A stretch of 64,000 bases of DNA from Rhaphigaster nebulosa. Lineage: Eukaryota; Arthropoda; Insecta; Hemiptera; Pentatomidae. A program made the translations under genes and the position numbers. Positions 40,501-54,500 of the stretch are shown here, one piece after another (positions within the stretch are counted from its first letter, which is position 1; each line of letters begins with the position of its first letter). The stretch is from contig OX411306.1 in assembly GCA_948150685.1 (NCBI GenBank), forward strand, positions 141,189,092 through 141,253,091. Reading direction: 5' to 3'. Below the pieces are notes generated by a model that ran no database searches, had not been told where the DNA came from, and saw nothing but the letters and a program-made list of their open reading frames with translations.

Positions 40501-43500
40501 TTCTGACGCGAAAAATTCAAGCAGAATTTCCAATTCATACGGAATTCAATTGATACCCTGTCAAAATAAATTATCAATAATGATCAAGGCTACATAAAAT
40601 TTCAGTTCTTGTTAGTATGAATAGCCTAAGATTTGAATCTGAACAACATTTTTCTTTAGAATAACATAAGTAACTACATAAGCTACAGAAATACTTTTAC
40701 TTCTTTATTTATTCAAATACTTTTACTTCTTTATTTATTCAAATAAGACAAAAATTTAACAAATAATAAACAAATACCTACCTTACATCAGGAACTTTTT
40801 GTTCTTCTTTTGCTTGAATTGGTGATAAAGCATCCCCCGCCTTAAAAAAAAAAAAAACTACTATATAATCTTCTATACTACTTTTTTTTTTACTAAAAAC
40901 ATGTTACTGCATGGAATACCTCAGGTAGGCTGAAAAGGTGAAGACCAGATGAGTCAGGAAATTGCTGAGGAGGCTGACATAATTTTGCTGCACCTTGAAG
41001 CAAGTTAATGGCTTGAAAGTAGCAAAGTACACCATCGTGAGAGAGCATAACCAGCAACGGCATAGCATCAACTGAGATATTTTCACCTGACAAGGATAAA
41101 AACAAAAATGAAGAATTATAAGAAGAAATTACATTAAAAATAATCAGTTTACATATAGTCTAGTAAAATGGTGTTCAAAAAAAGGGGTTGAATTGAAATT
41201 TTTCGTGTAATTATTCTTTGTGACTTACTTTATGTTCATTGGGGTATTAAACATGAATCTAAAGTTGCCCAACAAGTTTTTTCTTAGCAAACATGATGAA
41301 ACACTAAAAAACTATTAAAAATCACATTTTGTTTTTTTGTTTATAATTTGTAAAGTAAGCTTTTTATGCAAAAGTTGATCCTGTATTAAAATAAAGATGA
41401 GAAAATTACTAACCATTCATTTTCTTATCATTTTTGTGCACAGCGTATGGTTTTTGCACAAGAGGGCATTGGAAAACCAGTGAAAATCAGAAAATAGCAA
41501 AAATACATTTTTTTACTGCCCTTCCAATCATTAGATTATATATTTTAGACTCTACTACATGCATATTAATACATAATGAAATTTCCAAAATGAATGAATA
41601 ATTTAGTTATTAAAATAAACCTGATTAAAATGTTATTAAAATGTCCTGAATACTATTGAAATGAGAGTTAGTGACAAGGTTAGGGTCAATTTTGGTCCAA
41701 GTGCCATTTGGAGAATGCCTTACCCTCTTTATGTTTATCTTTATGAGAGAATATTGAGCTCATAGCAGCCAGTGAATTAGAAGTCTCTAAGTTAATCATC
41801 CTTTCTCTGTTGTCATTCATTCTCTTGTGAAGACTATTCACTCCAATTGTTGGTACAAACACCGATTCTTTACCAACTTGAGCATTGAAATTACCCATGA
41901 CTATCTTCATATCACTGGATGGACATGCTCTGATCACTCTTTTTAGCTCTTCATAGAATGCTTCTTTTTTTTTCATCGCTTTTTCTTCTGTAGAAGCTTA
42001 CTGGCCTTTCTCGTAATTCTAAGGATAAACATTCTTCCACTAATTGGTTGGAAATCATAATGCTGTCCTGAACTCATATTTCTCTTTACTTCCATTATAG
42101 TAGACTGTGGCTTCCTTATTCTTGAGACTACCAGTATCGGTTCAACGTGCCACCAGAATGGCTGTTAGGTCAACATTTATTCATGCCATTTGGCCAATTC
42201 TTTTAGGCTGTATTCTGTTTTCCAGGTCTTTGCTGTAAATCAGTCCGATATTCCAGGCTCAGTTGTTGAGCTCTTTTAACCGAGAAGATAGTCTGACAAA
42301 GAGTGATCAATCTCTCCTTTCAATCCTGCTTGGGATCAGCAATAGAGTCAATAACAGCAATAACTCCACAGTCATACAACCATATCTCACTATCCTAGTC
42401 TTTAAAATTCCATGTCATATAGGATCTATATTTCAAGAAACTTTAGATTATGCCAATTTTTTAATTTTAACTGAAAATGTTCTCATTGCAGCTGTTATCC
42501 CATTTTTTAATTTTAGGATTTCCATACTTTTTCTGGTTTCCCAGATTGTCACCCTGTCTTTTCCAATGCTCTCTCTCTACTTCTTCCTTTCATATAGTTT
42601 CTTCAACAATGTCCCGCCTTCCTCCAGTAATCGTCTCATTTGGTTCTAGCACATTTTCATGTCTTTCCACCTACCTAGGATTTCCTCTGGTTTTGGAAAC
42701 ATTTCATCATCCTCATTTATTATTGGGAGTACAAAATAGTTTGGTCCGTTTTCAAAAGATGGCTTTGGCAGTTATGAATGTTTCATAGTGACAGCTGATT
42801 TCAAGGGTTTCAGAGAGGTTGCACATCTGTCAAAAATATTCAGTTTATATCGCTTTGAGTTTCATACAAAAATCTTGTTTTTTACTGTGTTGAATAAGTA
42901 AAATTTTGTGTTAACTAAGCAGCATTTGCAGGAGGTTTTAGTTTTCTGCTTTAATTTAAAGAAAAGTGCAGCTAAAGCACATCGAATGCTTGTGGAAGTT
43001 TATGGTGACAATGCTCCAACTGATAAATCATGTAGGGAATGATTTCGACGATTCAAGGTGATTTCAGCGTTGAAGACAAGCCTAGCTCTGGACAGCCAAA
43101 AAAATTCGATGACAAAGATTTGGAGACATAATTCGATGAAGATCTGATTGAGTCAAACGCAAAAGGCGCTTGCAGAATCATGTGGACTGACTCAACAAGC
43201 AGTTCCCGTACTATTGAAATCCAAGGGAATGATTCAAAAGCAAGGCAATTGGGTGCCTCATGAACTGAAACTGAGACGATTTTTACTTGCAAGTAGCTGA
43301 TTCAAAGGCAGCAAAGAAAGGTTTTTTTTACATCGGATTGTGACTGTGGATGAGAAAAAAATATTCTATGACAACCCCAAGAAGAAAAAATACTACACTA
43401 TGCCCGGTCAATTGTCATCGATCTTAACATCAACACCAAAGTCGAATATTTATGGTTCGAAAGTCATGCTCTGTATCTAGTGGGATCAAAAGGGTGATGT

Positions 43501-46500
43501 ATACTATGAGCTGCTACAACCTGGTGATTCAATTACGGGCAATAGGTATAGGCTTCAATTGATTCGTTTGAGGCATTATAAGAAAAACAGCTGGAATATG
43601 AGCAAAGACATGGCAAAGTTATTCTTCTGCATAACAATGCTCAGCCTCATGTCCCAAAAAAATATTTGGAAATACTAGTAGGATATTGTATTGCACCTGC
43701 CATATTCTCCGGACATTGCATCTTCTCATTACTGGTTGTTCTGATAGATGCAGCAGATTTGGCAGGTCACCAGTTCACTTCTTTCGCAGAAATCGAATTG
43801 GCTCTTAACTTAAATCACCTCAAAAGACGAAACATTTTTTCGAGATGGAATTCAAAAATTGTCCGTGAGGTTGAAAAAGTAGTAGCCAGCGATGGAGAAT
43901 AATTTGATAAATCTGTTCATTCATTTTGTTCTGAAACAAATGCGTTTTTGACTAATTTGTACTCCCAATATATTTTTTATTCTTAGAGCAATTTTGTTCC
44001 TTGAGACCATTGCTTTCCGCCAAAAAATTTTATTTTCTTAAAATAATCTTTACTTGAGATTTACCGAATTCTTAGTGAGACCATTGCTTTCAACCAAAAA
44101 ATTTTATTTTCTTAAAATAATCCTTACTTGAGATTTACAGAATTCCTAGTAGGATTCTTCACAGACATCTATCTTGGCCCCATTCCTTCTGAATTTATAA
44201 TCTATTAAGTTCAGAGTCTTATAAACAGACTGATATATTTTCCAAGCCACTTTCTGTTCACAGCTGCTCTCACTTCCAGATTTCACAATTTAAAAGTGCT
44301 TTTCTTTTTTACTAATTTTCTTCAAACAACATGCAGCGGTTGTTAGAACTGTTTCCTTCTACTAGTCCCTGAGAGTTCTTCAAGTCCTATTTTCATGTCA
44401 ATGGCTGTAAATTTATAGTCCAAATGCTTAGTGAACTCTAGACGCTTCCTGACTGCTTCGAGAGCCTTTATATTAACTAAAAAATCAGTCCCATTAATGA
44501 AAAAATGCACTTAAGCACTGTAGGCATATAAAATAACCACACGTCCAATTTAATGTTCATAAATGTACAATAAAACAATTTAGAAATAGAGGATAAAATG
44601 TGTATTTTCTGTTTTTATAAAAGATAACATGAAAATAGCACTGAATAAAATTAATTTGAATATCTAAGAAAAAAAGCTAAATTAAAAAAAATTAATATGT
44701 ATTATAGCATTTATATATTCTTTAAACCATCCACAATCTCTGTAATGTAACAATTAGTGGCATTAAATAAGATCAATGGAGACAAGGGTGTGTCAGGATC
44801 CCTCATAACTAAAACAGGAATATATATTGAAAAGTCAATGTTAAGAGGACATCTTTGTTACAGTCTGATCTTCTTAACAACCTAATTTAAGATGGTGAAG
44901 AATTACGTACGGCTGATCATCATAAACTTCATTTCAAGCGTCAAGATGACAACAATTGATTCCACCTTGTCCCGTGTATATCACGGGATTTAAAAAAATT
45001 AAACTATCCATAAAAGCACATATAATATCCATAAACTTAAAAGAAAGATTTTCCAACTTTCTAAAATAAAAATGTTAATTAATGCTTTTATTAGTATTTA
45101 TTAAATTACCTATAGGAACAGGTTGAGTAGGACTGATATCAAAACACATTCCAATATTATAGACATCTTGATGATCATTAGTTAATGGTAATTCTGCTCT
45201 TCCACCATCATCAAGCATCCATTGCACCCATTGCTCTCCATCTATTCCAAGGACATTGGCATCCATGCTGTTAGTTGTACCAACTATGAGCATATTCCTA
45301 AAAAAACAAACAATAAATGAGGATCTAGAGGATTAACGAAATGAAAATAAAATAATCATGAATATGTAAAAGTTATGAACAAATGGCAAATATTTTTAAA
45401 ATTATTATTGTTATTTACAACAAAACAAAAAAATATGATATGCAAGAATTAAAAAATTTAATAACTAATGGGAAAACTATCCATTGGCTGCATTACAAAG
45501 ACTACCTTACAATAGGTGTATGGAGACATTTTTATTTCAGAAAACCCCAGTAATTCATTTCTGTTACAAACCTCAGTAACTGGGACTAGAAACAAGAAAA
45601 AGCAAAGCCACTACATGGAGAATTCTAAAGAACCTTAAAGAATGCAAGTATCAGTTTAACCACGAAATTTCAGCAAAACACAAAGTTAGAACTAAATCTT
45701 CAAACAGTGCACTTCAATTATGTTAAAGACTGTTAAGTTGCTTCAATTTGTAGAATTCAACATATGGAGAACATAATGCAACAACTATTATTTCCTTATT
45801 ATAATTATTTGATTTTTCTCGTTTTTGCAGGTTCAGAAATGAGGTGAGATATGAGCTTAACCATCTTCAATCAAAAATTTTCGAACTGTGCCAAAGAACA
45901 CATTGAACCTCTCCTATAGTACATCAACAGTCAATTCCAAACCATTTGTGACTGTCACCAATGATTTCGGAATCAGTCTATTTATTGATATTATAATTGG
46001 TGTTACCATTACGCTTTCCAAATGGTACAATTCAACTGCCAGTTTCTGATATATTCAGAATTTCTCAACCACAGCCTTTCTTTGGGCCAAGCTAATCATA
46101 CAACTATTAAATATAGAATAGTTACATACTTCAAACAGGTAGTTACATTCAGCCAAAGCAACCTTAACACAAGGATAACATTAGCCCACCTTAAAAAAAA
46201 TTAAAAAGTCGTCTTTATAACTTAAATTTATGATAGACTAGTTGTGTAAAACAGATAGAACATTGTTAGAAATAGAAAAATACTCAGATTTATTAGGACT
46301 TGATTAAAAAATTTCCAAAAAGTGGGTCAAAGTAGCCCGCATTTACAGTACATTAAATATTCCCAACAACCATGTTTATGCACTTGACAATCCTTATCGC
46401 TCATTTTCAATATAAATTCTACTTAAATGATTGATTAGTGATAATATTATTGATCTTATTTTTTCCTCTTAGACTGGCAGGTGAAATCAATTTAGATTTC

Positions 46501-49500
46501 ATTCAAATTATTGAATCTTCAGGAAAATTTTACTTTGGGTTTGACAAGATAGTTGATGCACAATGAAATAATAGAACATATCTTGTGGCCTGGAAGTACT
46601 TGTTTGAATGCCACGGACATTGTAATGCAAAGTATATTCCAAGCAGATAGGTCTTAACAGTTCAATAAAAAGGCTATCTTTATCAACTGGCCTAACACTT
46701 TAGCAATTAAACTTTATTTTATTTATTTTTGTTCAGGCATATATTAAATCAATTCTGTAAGCGTCAAGAAATTACCTTATAGATTAATTCAAGCTTTAAG
46801 CATTAAAATCACAGAATTAAATCTTTGAAAATCCTCAAGAAAAGCCTGCAAATGATCAGAATAAAGAATCATGAATCAGATATTCTCTATGCACTGGATG
46901 AATGAGGGATATTTAAAAAAGCTGATGATAATTTCATTAAAACTTTACCTTGGTCCTCAAGACTGAAATATTTTGAGGGCACTTTTTACTTTCCTTTACC
47001 TATACATGAAATAAATAGTAAGGGGAAGTATTGTGATCGTGAAAATTTTCAAATTTGAGTTACACGTTTTAAGGTCCCCTGAGTCCAAATAACCAAGTCA
47101 CGCAAAATGGTCTGTGAGTCTATGTGTCAGTATGTTTGTGAACAGCCTAGCTAAAAAATGAAAAGTTGTACAATACTGACATTGCAAATGCATGTGATGC
47201 TACCTTTTCGTCAAAATCGTCAAACCGGAAGCGCCACATTATACAATGGATTTTACAATTTTCTCGAAAAGGGCTCTAAAGATTTTGATAAAACTTGCCT
47301 AATGTCTTCTCCTCAAAGCCCTTTAACTTTGAATGAAATAGTATATCAAGGAGAAAATGGAGAGGAAAAAGTTATAGCGAAAAGAAAATTTTATTTGTGC
47401 ATAATTCCAAAAATAAGTATTAAATGATAAATCATGTATGAAATCACATGAAAGATGATTAAAATCTAGAAAATACAAAAATAAATCAACGAAATCCGAC
47501 CGGAATTAGTAAAAGTACAATGTGCCCTACAAGGACTACAAGACCCTAGATGGATAACCGAGCGCATCCGAAAGGAGACAGATGTGAGTGAACCTCCTCC
47601 CACCAATCCGCCAATCTATTGTCAACAAACAATACGCTCTATGATAATAATACTAAAGTAGAAATTAACTTAATCATTTCTACTTCTATATTATTTAATG
47701 AAAACTAAACTGAAACTTTTAAAATATATTTTCAACTTGACAAACTTAAAATATATTGGTAGTGTACAGAATTGTTGTACTAAAATTTTTTAAAAAACTA
47801 TTTCATCATACTTATGTGGGAGAAGATGTGAAGAAGTGAATGCAGCTGAGTTTACTTCCAGTATTGTTTTTGTGAACTCTTTAAAATTATACTAAAAAGA
47901 TAATTATTACAGGACAGTAAGGAAAAGTTGTGATGTGCGATTTTTTTATTTGATATTCACAATTTTAATCTAAAAAGCCGCATTTAATAAGAAATAATAT
48001 AGTGTACTAAAATTAAACTGGAACATACCAAATTGAATTATTATTTTTGTTTGTTTTTTAAGCAAAAAGGCAATATTTGGGAAATGAGATTGGGAACAGT
48101 TTCAACTTGTTTACAATGGAATTCAGATCTTTTTCCTTTGTAATTCGTCTTTGAGTTATCCAAGAAAAAATTTAACTTACATGCAAAATGTTGATACTAA
48201 TCACATAAGGAAGTTAAAGGGACTTTGAAAAATTACTTGGATAAATCTCAAATTTGTGTAATTAAAGTTCAACTTTAGACCATTTCCACTGCCTAATATT
48301 ATATAAAATGGATCTTACAAAATATTGATATAAAAAAAATTACCATGCTGGTTGGTGGATGAAATAATGTTCTGGTCTCGAAGTATTAGAACCAAAACAG
48401 AAATCTTCATAATTTACAAATATAGTAGGGGAATTTTTCGGAACATTCACAACCATCAGATCTGAAATAGCAAACAATATATCATAGCTTAATATATTAG
48501 CTTATTATAGCCCATTTATTGTTATTGTTTTTTTTTTTATCACACCTCAAATAAGACGCCATAACTAAAATAATTCAATTTCGATTGGATAGATTATAGG
48601 GAAACTCTTTCATTATTAATCACTTGTAAATTTAAAATAGCACAAAAGCATTTTAATAAAAATTTACAATAATTATACTTTGTATGTATGGTTACTTTAA
48701 TGTACTAATATGTTTTAATTTAAGTTAGGTAAATCCAAAAAAATAAAAATTAACTTTTCATTAATAACATAAAATAGAAACGTGAAAGTGAATGAAATTA
48801 GTAATTAAAGTAGTTAAATAGGCTAAAATTATAAAGCAAAATAATTTTAAACTCACTTGCTCTAGCAGAAGGATCAGAGAAAGACCTGTAGGCAGCTATG
48901 AACTGGAAGTTTGATAACCAATGTACACTAACTACTGAAAGGCCTGCTGTCCCTTGAAGTTGGGGTGGAGGAAAAGTCTTAACAGCCTTTAGTTCAGGCT
49001 TGTACTGGGTCAAGGAACCATTCTTGGCGCCTATCACCACCTGCTTGCCTTTGGGACTCCAACACAAACATCTACAACCATCATCACATCATTACTAAAC
49101 TTGAATAATCACTTTAACTTTTTATTTCTTAATCATGAAAGTAAAGTTTCATAATTTCATCAAAATCAAGAGTACTCCGTTTGGTAAGAATCGTTATGTT
49201 AGATGTGAATTTTATTTTAATAATGAAAAATAGGAAAAAAAGTTATGGATATCTTTGAATGAGAATGTGTTATCACCAATTTGACAATACTGGTCAAATA
49301 AGGCGTTCCATACAAGAAGGACGAATCTACCATGTCAATTTTTTTTTCTTTCATTGAAGGCGAAATTTTAAAATACACGTTTATTGCAAAAAATGTTCAA
49401 AAATATTTTCTTTGAAATATTTTCCATCGCTAGCCATACATTTTTCACATCTCTCTGGCAATTCATGAATACTATGGCAGAAAAACTGCTGCTCTTTTGT

Positions 49501-51471
49501 GTACAGTGTGACAAAGATATAAAAGTAAAGTCACTCCCCAGAATATTTTATAAAAAAACTATGAATTTTTGATGAAGTAAAAGTGTACAGATGTGGGAAC
49601 ATGGGGATGACATTGTGTATTTTAAAGAAAAAAAAGATCCTGAAGAAGAAGAAGTACTTCGAAACGACAATATTATAAAAAAAAATTTGAAATATAAAGT
49701 TCAATAACAATGGGAAGTTGTTCTTCACAAATTAATTAAATCATAAAATATTAATCTTTCTTGACAAGTAGAAATTTTTAATATATATAAAAAGATGCTG
49801 TTATATGAAACTTGTATTATTGTGAATTGAAAATCTTTGCCAGTGACAAATAAACAAAATGGCACCAATAATGCAGCAAGTTAGACTAGACTAACAACTA
49901 AAGCCATCTATGGAAGAATTCCGGTTTCATATTCATACACTTGGTATATTATACCAGTCTTTATTTTAAAAAAGAAATTATGATGACATGGCGGATTTGC
50001 TGCCTGAGGAAAAACTGCTTTTAGAAGAAAATTTTGAAAACTCTAAATGATCAACAGATACTTCCAAGAATTGAACATATTAATTTATTTTATAGACTAT
50101 GGTGTTCACATAGCATGTATATCAATCAGTAAACAAAGGTTTGTAAAAAGCAAAAAAAAAAAAAAAATTGTAGGAATTTTATCAATAAAAATCTTTTTTA
50201 TTATATATCATAACTTCTACAAGAATAAATAAACTATAAAAAAATCTCAATTTCTTTTACTTGATAATAGTAAGAGAAGTTCACTTTAATATGATTTATA
50301 ATTAATAAATAATAAATGTTTTGAACAAACATTTTAATTGTTGTGTTATTATAGTAATTTTAAATTTTATCGGGCCCTCAACTAAAATGAAATGAACCCA
50401 CAGCTCATAAGAGAATAAATAATTATCTATCACAGCTGGTCTCAAAATCTGGACCAGGAGAACAGTAGCACAGTGCTTTACCACTGAGCTACCTCTTTCC
50501 CTTTATTTGCACCAAGCCACTGCAATATCTTTAACAGTTTTATTAATTATTGACCTTTCACAATTTACTGTATTTTTAGAAAACATTGTTGACCTAATAT
50601 GAGTGAATTTGTAATTATACCCTCATCTTGCAAACCAATCAGGAGATATTCCTATATAATTATGTCTTAACACTTAGCAATGGTGACATTCCATAAATTT
50701 GTATTCTTCTTTTCTTACATACTCTTCATTTATCTAACTCTATCCACGTTTTAGGGTTGTTTCCTCATCTTCAGGATTACTTTCTTTTAGTCTTCATGAT
50801 TATGTATACAGGAAAACTGTATATGTCCAAGAGCTACCAAAAGATAATTAGCTCATATTTGTTAAAACAGTTATGAACTGATCTTAATAGACTAGTACTG
50901 TAATAGAAAAATAATTGTTTCAACTTTATACATAATTTGAGTACTTCAGAGATATAGGGACACTATGTCCATTTTTTACCAAATTAGCACGATTACACAT
51001 TGGTATTTAACTTTAGCTAGAGATAAAGATAACCATGTCCTAGACCAATTATAAGGGGAGTAACATGCTTTTAGAAGAATACAAAGCCCATTGCTCTCCT
51101 GTAAAATTTAAGAAATATGGCATAAGGAGTATTCACACAGCCTGTGCTAATGTGTTATCGTATAGAAACAGATGTAGCATTTGGGCGCTTATAATATGGC
51201 TGCTAGTACACTCGACGCTAGCATGGTCTGGGGTCTAGTAAACTTGCACAGGGGTTTTCATCTCAAGTGTTTACTTTCGTTTGTTTACTACTTTATTTTC
51301 TTTCACTTTTCTTTTTTGTCAGTAAAATGGAATATAAATACAGAATATGGAAGGAATCGGTAAAATATTGGACAAAAGAATACAAAAACCTCATGTTATC
51401 CATCATCGCCTTATTCATCGACACATATGCTTTCTATTAAGACATTTGTAACTACAATCAATTTTTTTAAA

Positions 51472-51502
<31 letters not shown>

Positions 51503-54500
51503 TTTAAATGGTTTTGAACATAATTATTAACAAAAATGATAAAAATACATACGAAGCTTGTGAATTCTGAGGAATCGAGCCCACTATTACAAAAGAATTG
51601 TCTTTAAATTCTATAACAGCAGCTGATCCATCTGCCATCACAACAGCTAATACATTTGCCATTCCTGGATTCCATTGTAAGTCTGAAACTGTGACTCCTG
51701 GTGTATTGCTCAATCGAACCTCACATTTCTTGATTATTTCCTAAAAAATTTGAGGACAAATAGTAAGAGCGATTCAATAGTAAGCGAGTGGACAAATAGT
51801 AAGCGAGTTTCATTGAGATCAAAATCATAACATGCTAAAGGTTACTAAATGCACTTAAAGTCACTAAAGACACCAGTGTAAATCAATTTATATAGAATAC
51901 TGTTTTTATCATGTTTCTCTTCGATTTGTTATTATTTTAATATGAATATATACAGCATAATAATGATTTGTTGACAAAAAAACACTTTAAATCAATAAAA
52001 CAGCATTAACAACTCTAGGGCAGACTTAGCATGGTAAGTTTTCTCTTGCGCGCACATAGGGTCAAGAAACAGTCATGCTATGAATATGTTATCTTATATA
52101 AATTGATATTTTTCATTTAGAATCAAATTAATAATGGTCTTGGAAGATCACAACTGTTCATTTCCACTCGCTGAAATGTGATGAAGTAAGAGTATTTTAC
52201 CACATAGTTTGAAATATTATTAGACTGGAGAACCCGAACCATCTGTACTCCAAATCTCACAAAAAAAAAGAAGAAGAAAGATATGAAGATTTGATTTGAA
52301 GTATAAACATCTATTCAATAAAAATGTCTGAGTTAGAAACACCTTACTTGCTGTTGGGCTTAAAAAATCAAGTTAAAAATACCAACTCTGTTTATTTAAA
52401 ATAAAAATTTGGAAGCGTATTTATTTTCTAAATTTTTATATCGATGTATATTAATTAACCTCCTCAAAAAACTAATCCTAAGTGCAAAATTCTATTGTAC
52501 ATATAATGTGTAGTTTATGCTACTCAAAAATATAATTAGCTATGAGCCAAGAGTTCTAAGAAATTTCAAAAAGGACTGTTTTCCAAAAACTCTTTTATTA
52601 GCTTTTCAAAATACTCTCCCACCCGAGTACTTCTTAGTAAGCTATGTCTATACTAACTTTTCCCTCTATAATCCAATTAGTTATAAAAAATCCTATTTTA
52701 AATTTATGTTAAACTATTCTTAATATCAAAGTGGGCATGCTTTAAAAAGGAAACATCTAAAAATTAAATTTCGAGGAGAAATTAACAAATATAAACTGTT
52801 TGAGAGGTGCACCCGAGAAAAAATTAGCAGTGGAATATAATGTTGGTAAATCCACTGTCTCTAATATTGAGAATAATAAAAATAAAAAAGCCCTTTAGGG
52901 CTGGACTTGGAAAAAATATATAATTTCCCACTCAGTAAAAGTTTTTGTAAACAGACTCAAATTGATATAAAGTTGCCATGACAACGACACGTACGCAAGA
53001 TGGCATAAGTCCTGTGCGAACATATACCGTGCATTATCTCGAAAAAGGTAGGTTATTGAGATTTAAAACTCTGGACCAATACGTTCCACTGGAACGTATA
53101 AGATCTTGATGCCCGCATCAATCTTTAAAACCTCTTTACAACCCAACTTATCCAGTCTCGATCCGCCGACTCTTAGTCGTCAAAGCTTTAAACCTTCCAG
53201 TTTTTTCATCACTTTTATTTAAACCTAGTAAAAATTTAAGAAACAAATTTGTAATTTATCACATCTCCATGAAATTCTCCTTCTTTTGATATCTCATTCA
53301 TCAAAACCCATCGCTCCTGAGAGTCAGAAAAGGGATCTATAGTACCGTAATAATATAAAGTAGTGATTATGCTTATTAAAATTATTACTGCTTTAATTAG
53401 ATCACAGCTGTCACCATCCACTCCACTACACTTGCTCACAAGATAAACAACGCCCCCAACAGATTCTTTTAAGTTGAGGTCCAGGCCTTACTATAATCTA
53501 AATTTAGTTATAAATGTAATATAAACATGACCATGGAATAACCCTGAATCTTTGAAAATACATTACTGCATTTTCTTTTGTAGTTGTTATAATTTTTTGT
53601 CAAAAAAACAGGAGAAAAATAACACAATACACAGAACTTATTGTTACACTGATTATACTATAAACAAAACACAAACTGATAACAAAGGTTACAGCCAAAA
53701 CCAATAGAGCATATCGGCAGTATACTAGTAAAACCTCGTAAGTGCTTCTGAAATAATGTTTTAGAACACAACAAAAAAAAACTTACCCCTCTGAAGCCTC
53801 CTAAACTTAAAACTTATTATAAGTGGTAGAAGAAAAGTGATAACTCTGATAAAGCTGATAACATAAAAATGGTGCATTCTATTCGATCTGGAACCTTTTG
53901 TTTTTTTATAGACATTCAAACTTTTATTTTAATGAAAATGGGACTTAAGAGGTTTTGCAAGTATACTGTCGATATGTTTGACCACTTAATAGATACGGTT
54001 CGTCATAGTGTAATAAAACTGAATTTTATAAAATTACAGTTGATATTATAACAAATAATATAACTTGGAATCTCAAATGATGACTTGACACACATGCCGA
54101 ACTATTACAGAATTATAACAGAATAAAACAGAGCTTATTATACTTACAGCACCTCCAAAAGAAGCAACAGAATAAATAAACAAAATGGCACAATCACTAG
54201 GGATGAGAGCTATTGCTAATAACTCATTATCTGCACTAACACTCAAATGTGAGGGCTGAACACCAAGCTGCAAAGTTCTTTTTGGATAAACAGTTATGTT
54301 TTTAGAATGCCGATGGTCACTATCCAATGACAAAATGCTATCTGTTCTGATACCTGCAATAGAAAAGTACTCCATGCAGCTACTGTTATTTTAGTAAAAC
54401 AATAAAACAATAATAATACAATGAATTGGCTGACATTGCACTCCATTTGGGGCACCAGAAAAAATTACACCATATTTACTAGCTGCTGCCAATAGGTTTA

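Noticed and set aside
42263..42788. Two hydrophobic plus-strand open frames
   Set aside because: The first overlaps the antisense of the endonuclease relic and AT-rich flank, the second enters the mariner end; no start context, splice sites or family likeness.
47158..47427. 89-codon plus-strand frame
   Set aside because: It lies inside the hairpin-ended repeat, and the frame is not conserved in the other copies.
53236..53439. 67-codon minus-strand frame with a hydrophobic segment
   Set aside because: No flanking exon signals or recognisable similarity; length expected by chance in this composition.
54435..54450. Alternative exon 2 donor at GGA|GTGCAA
   Set aside because: It would break the phase with exon 3 and remove residues that align without gaps to the vertebrate protein.
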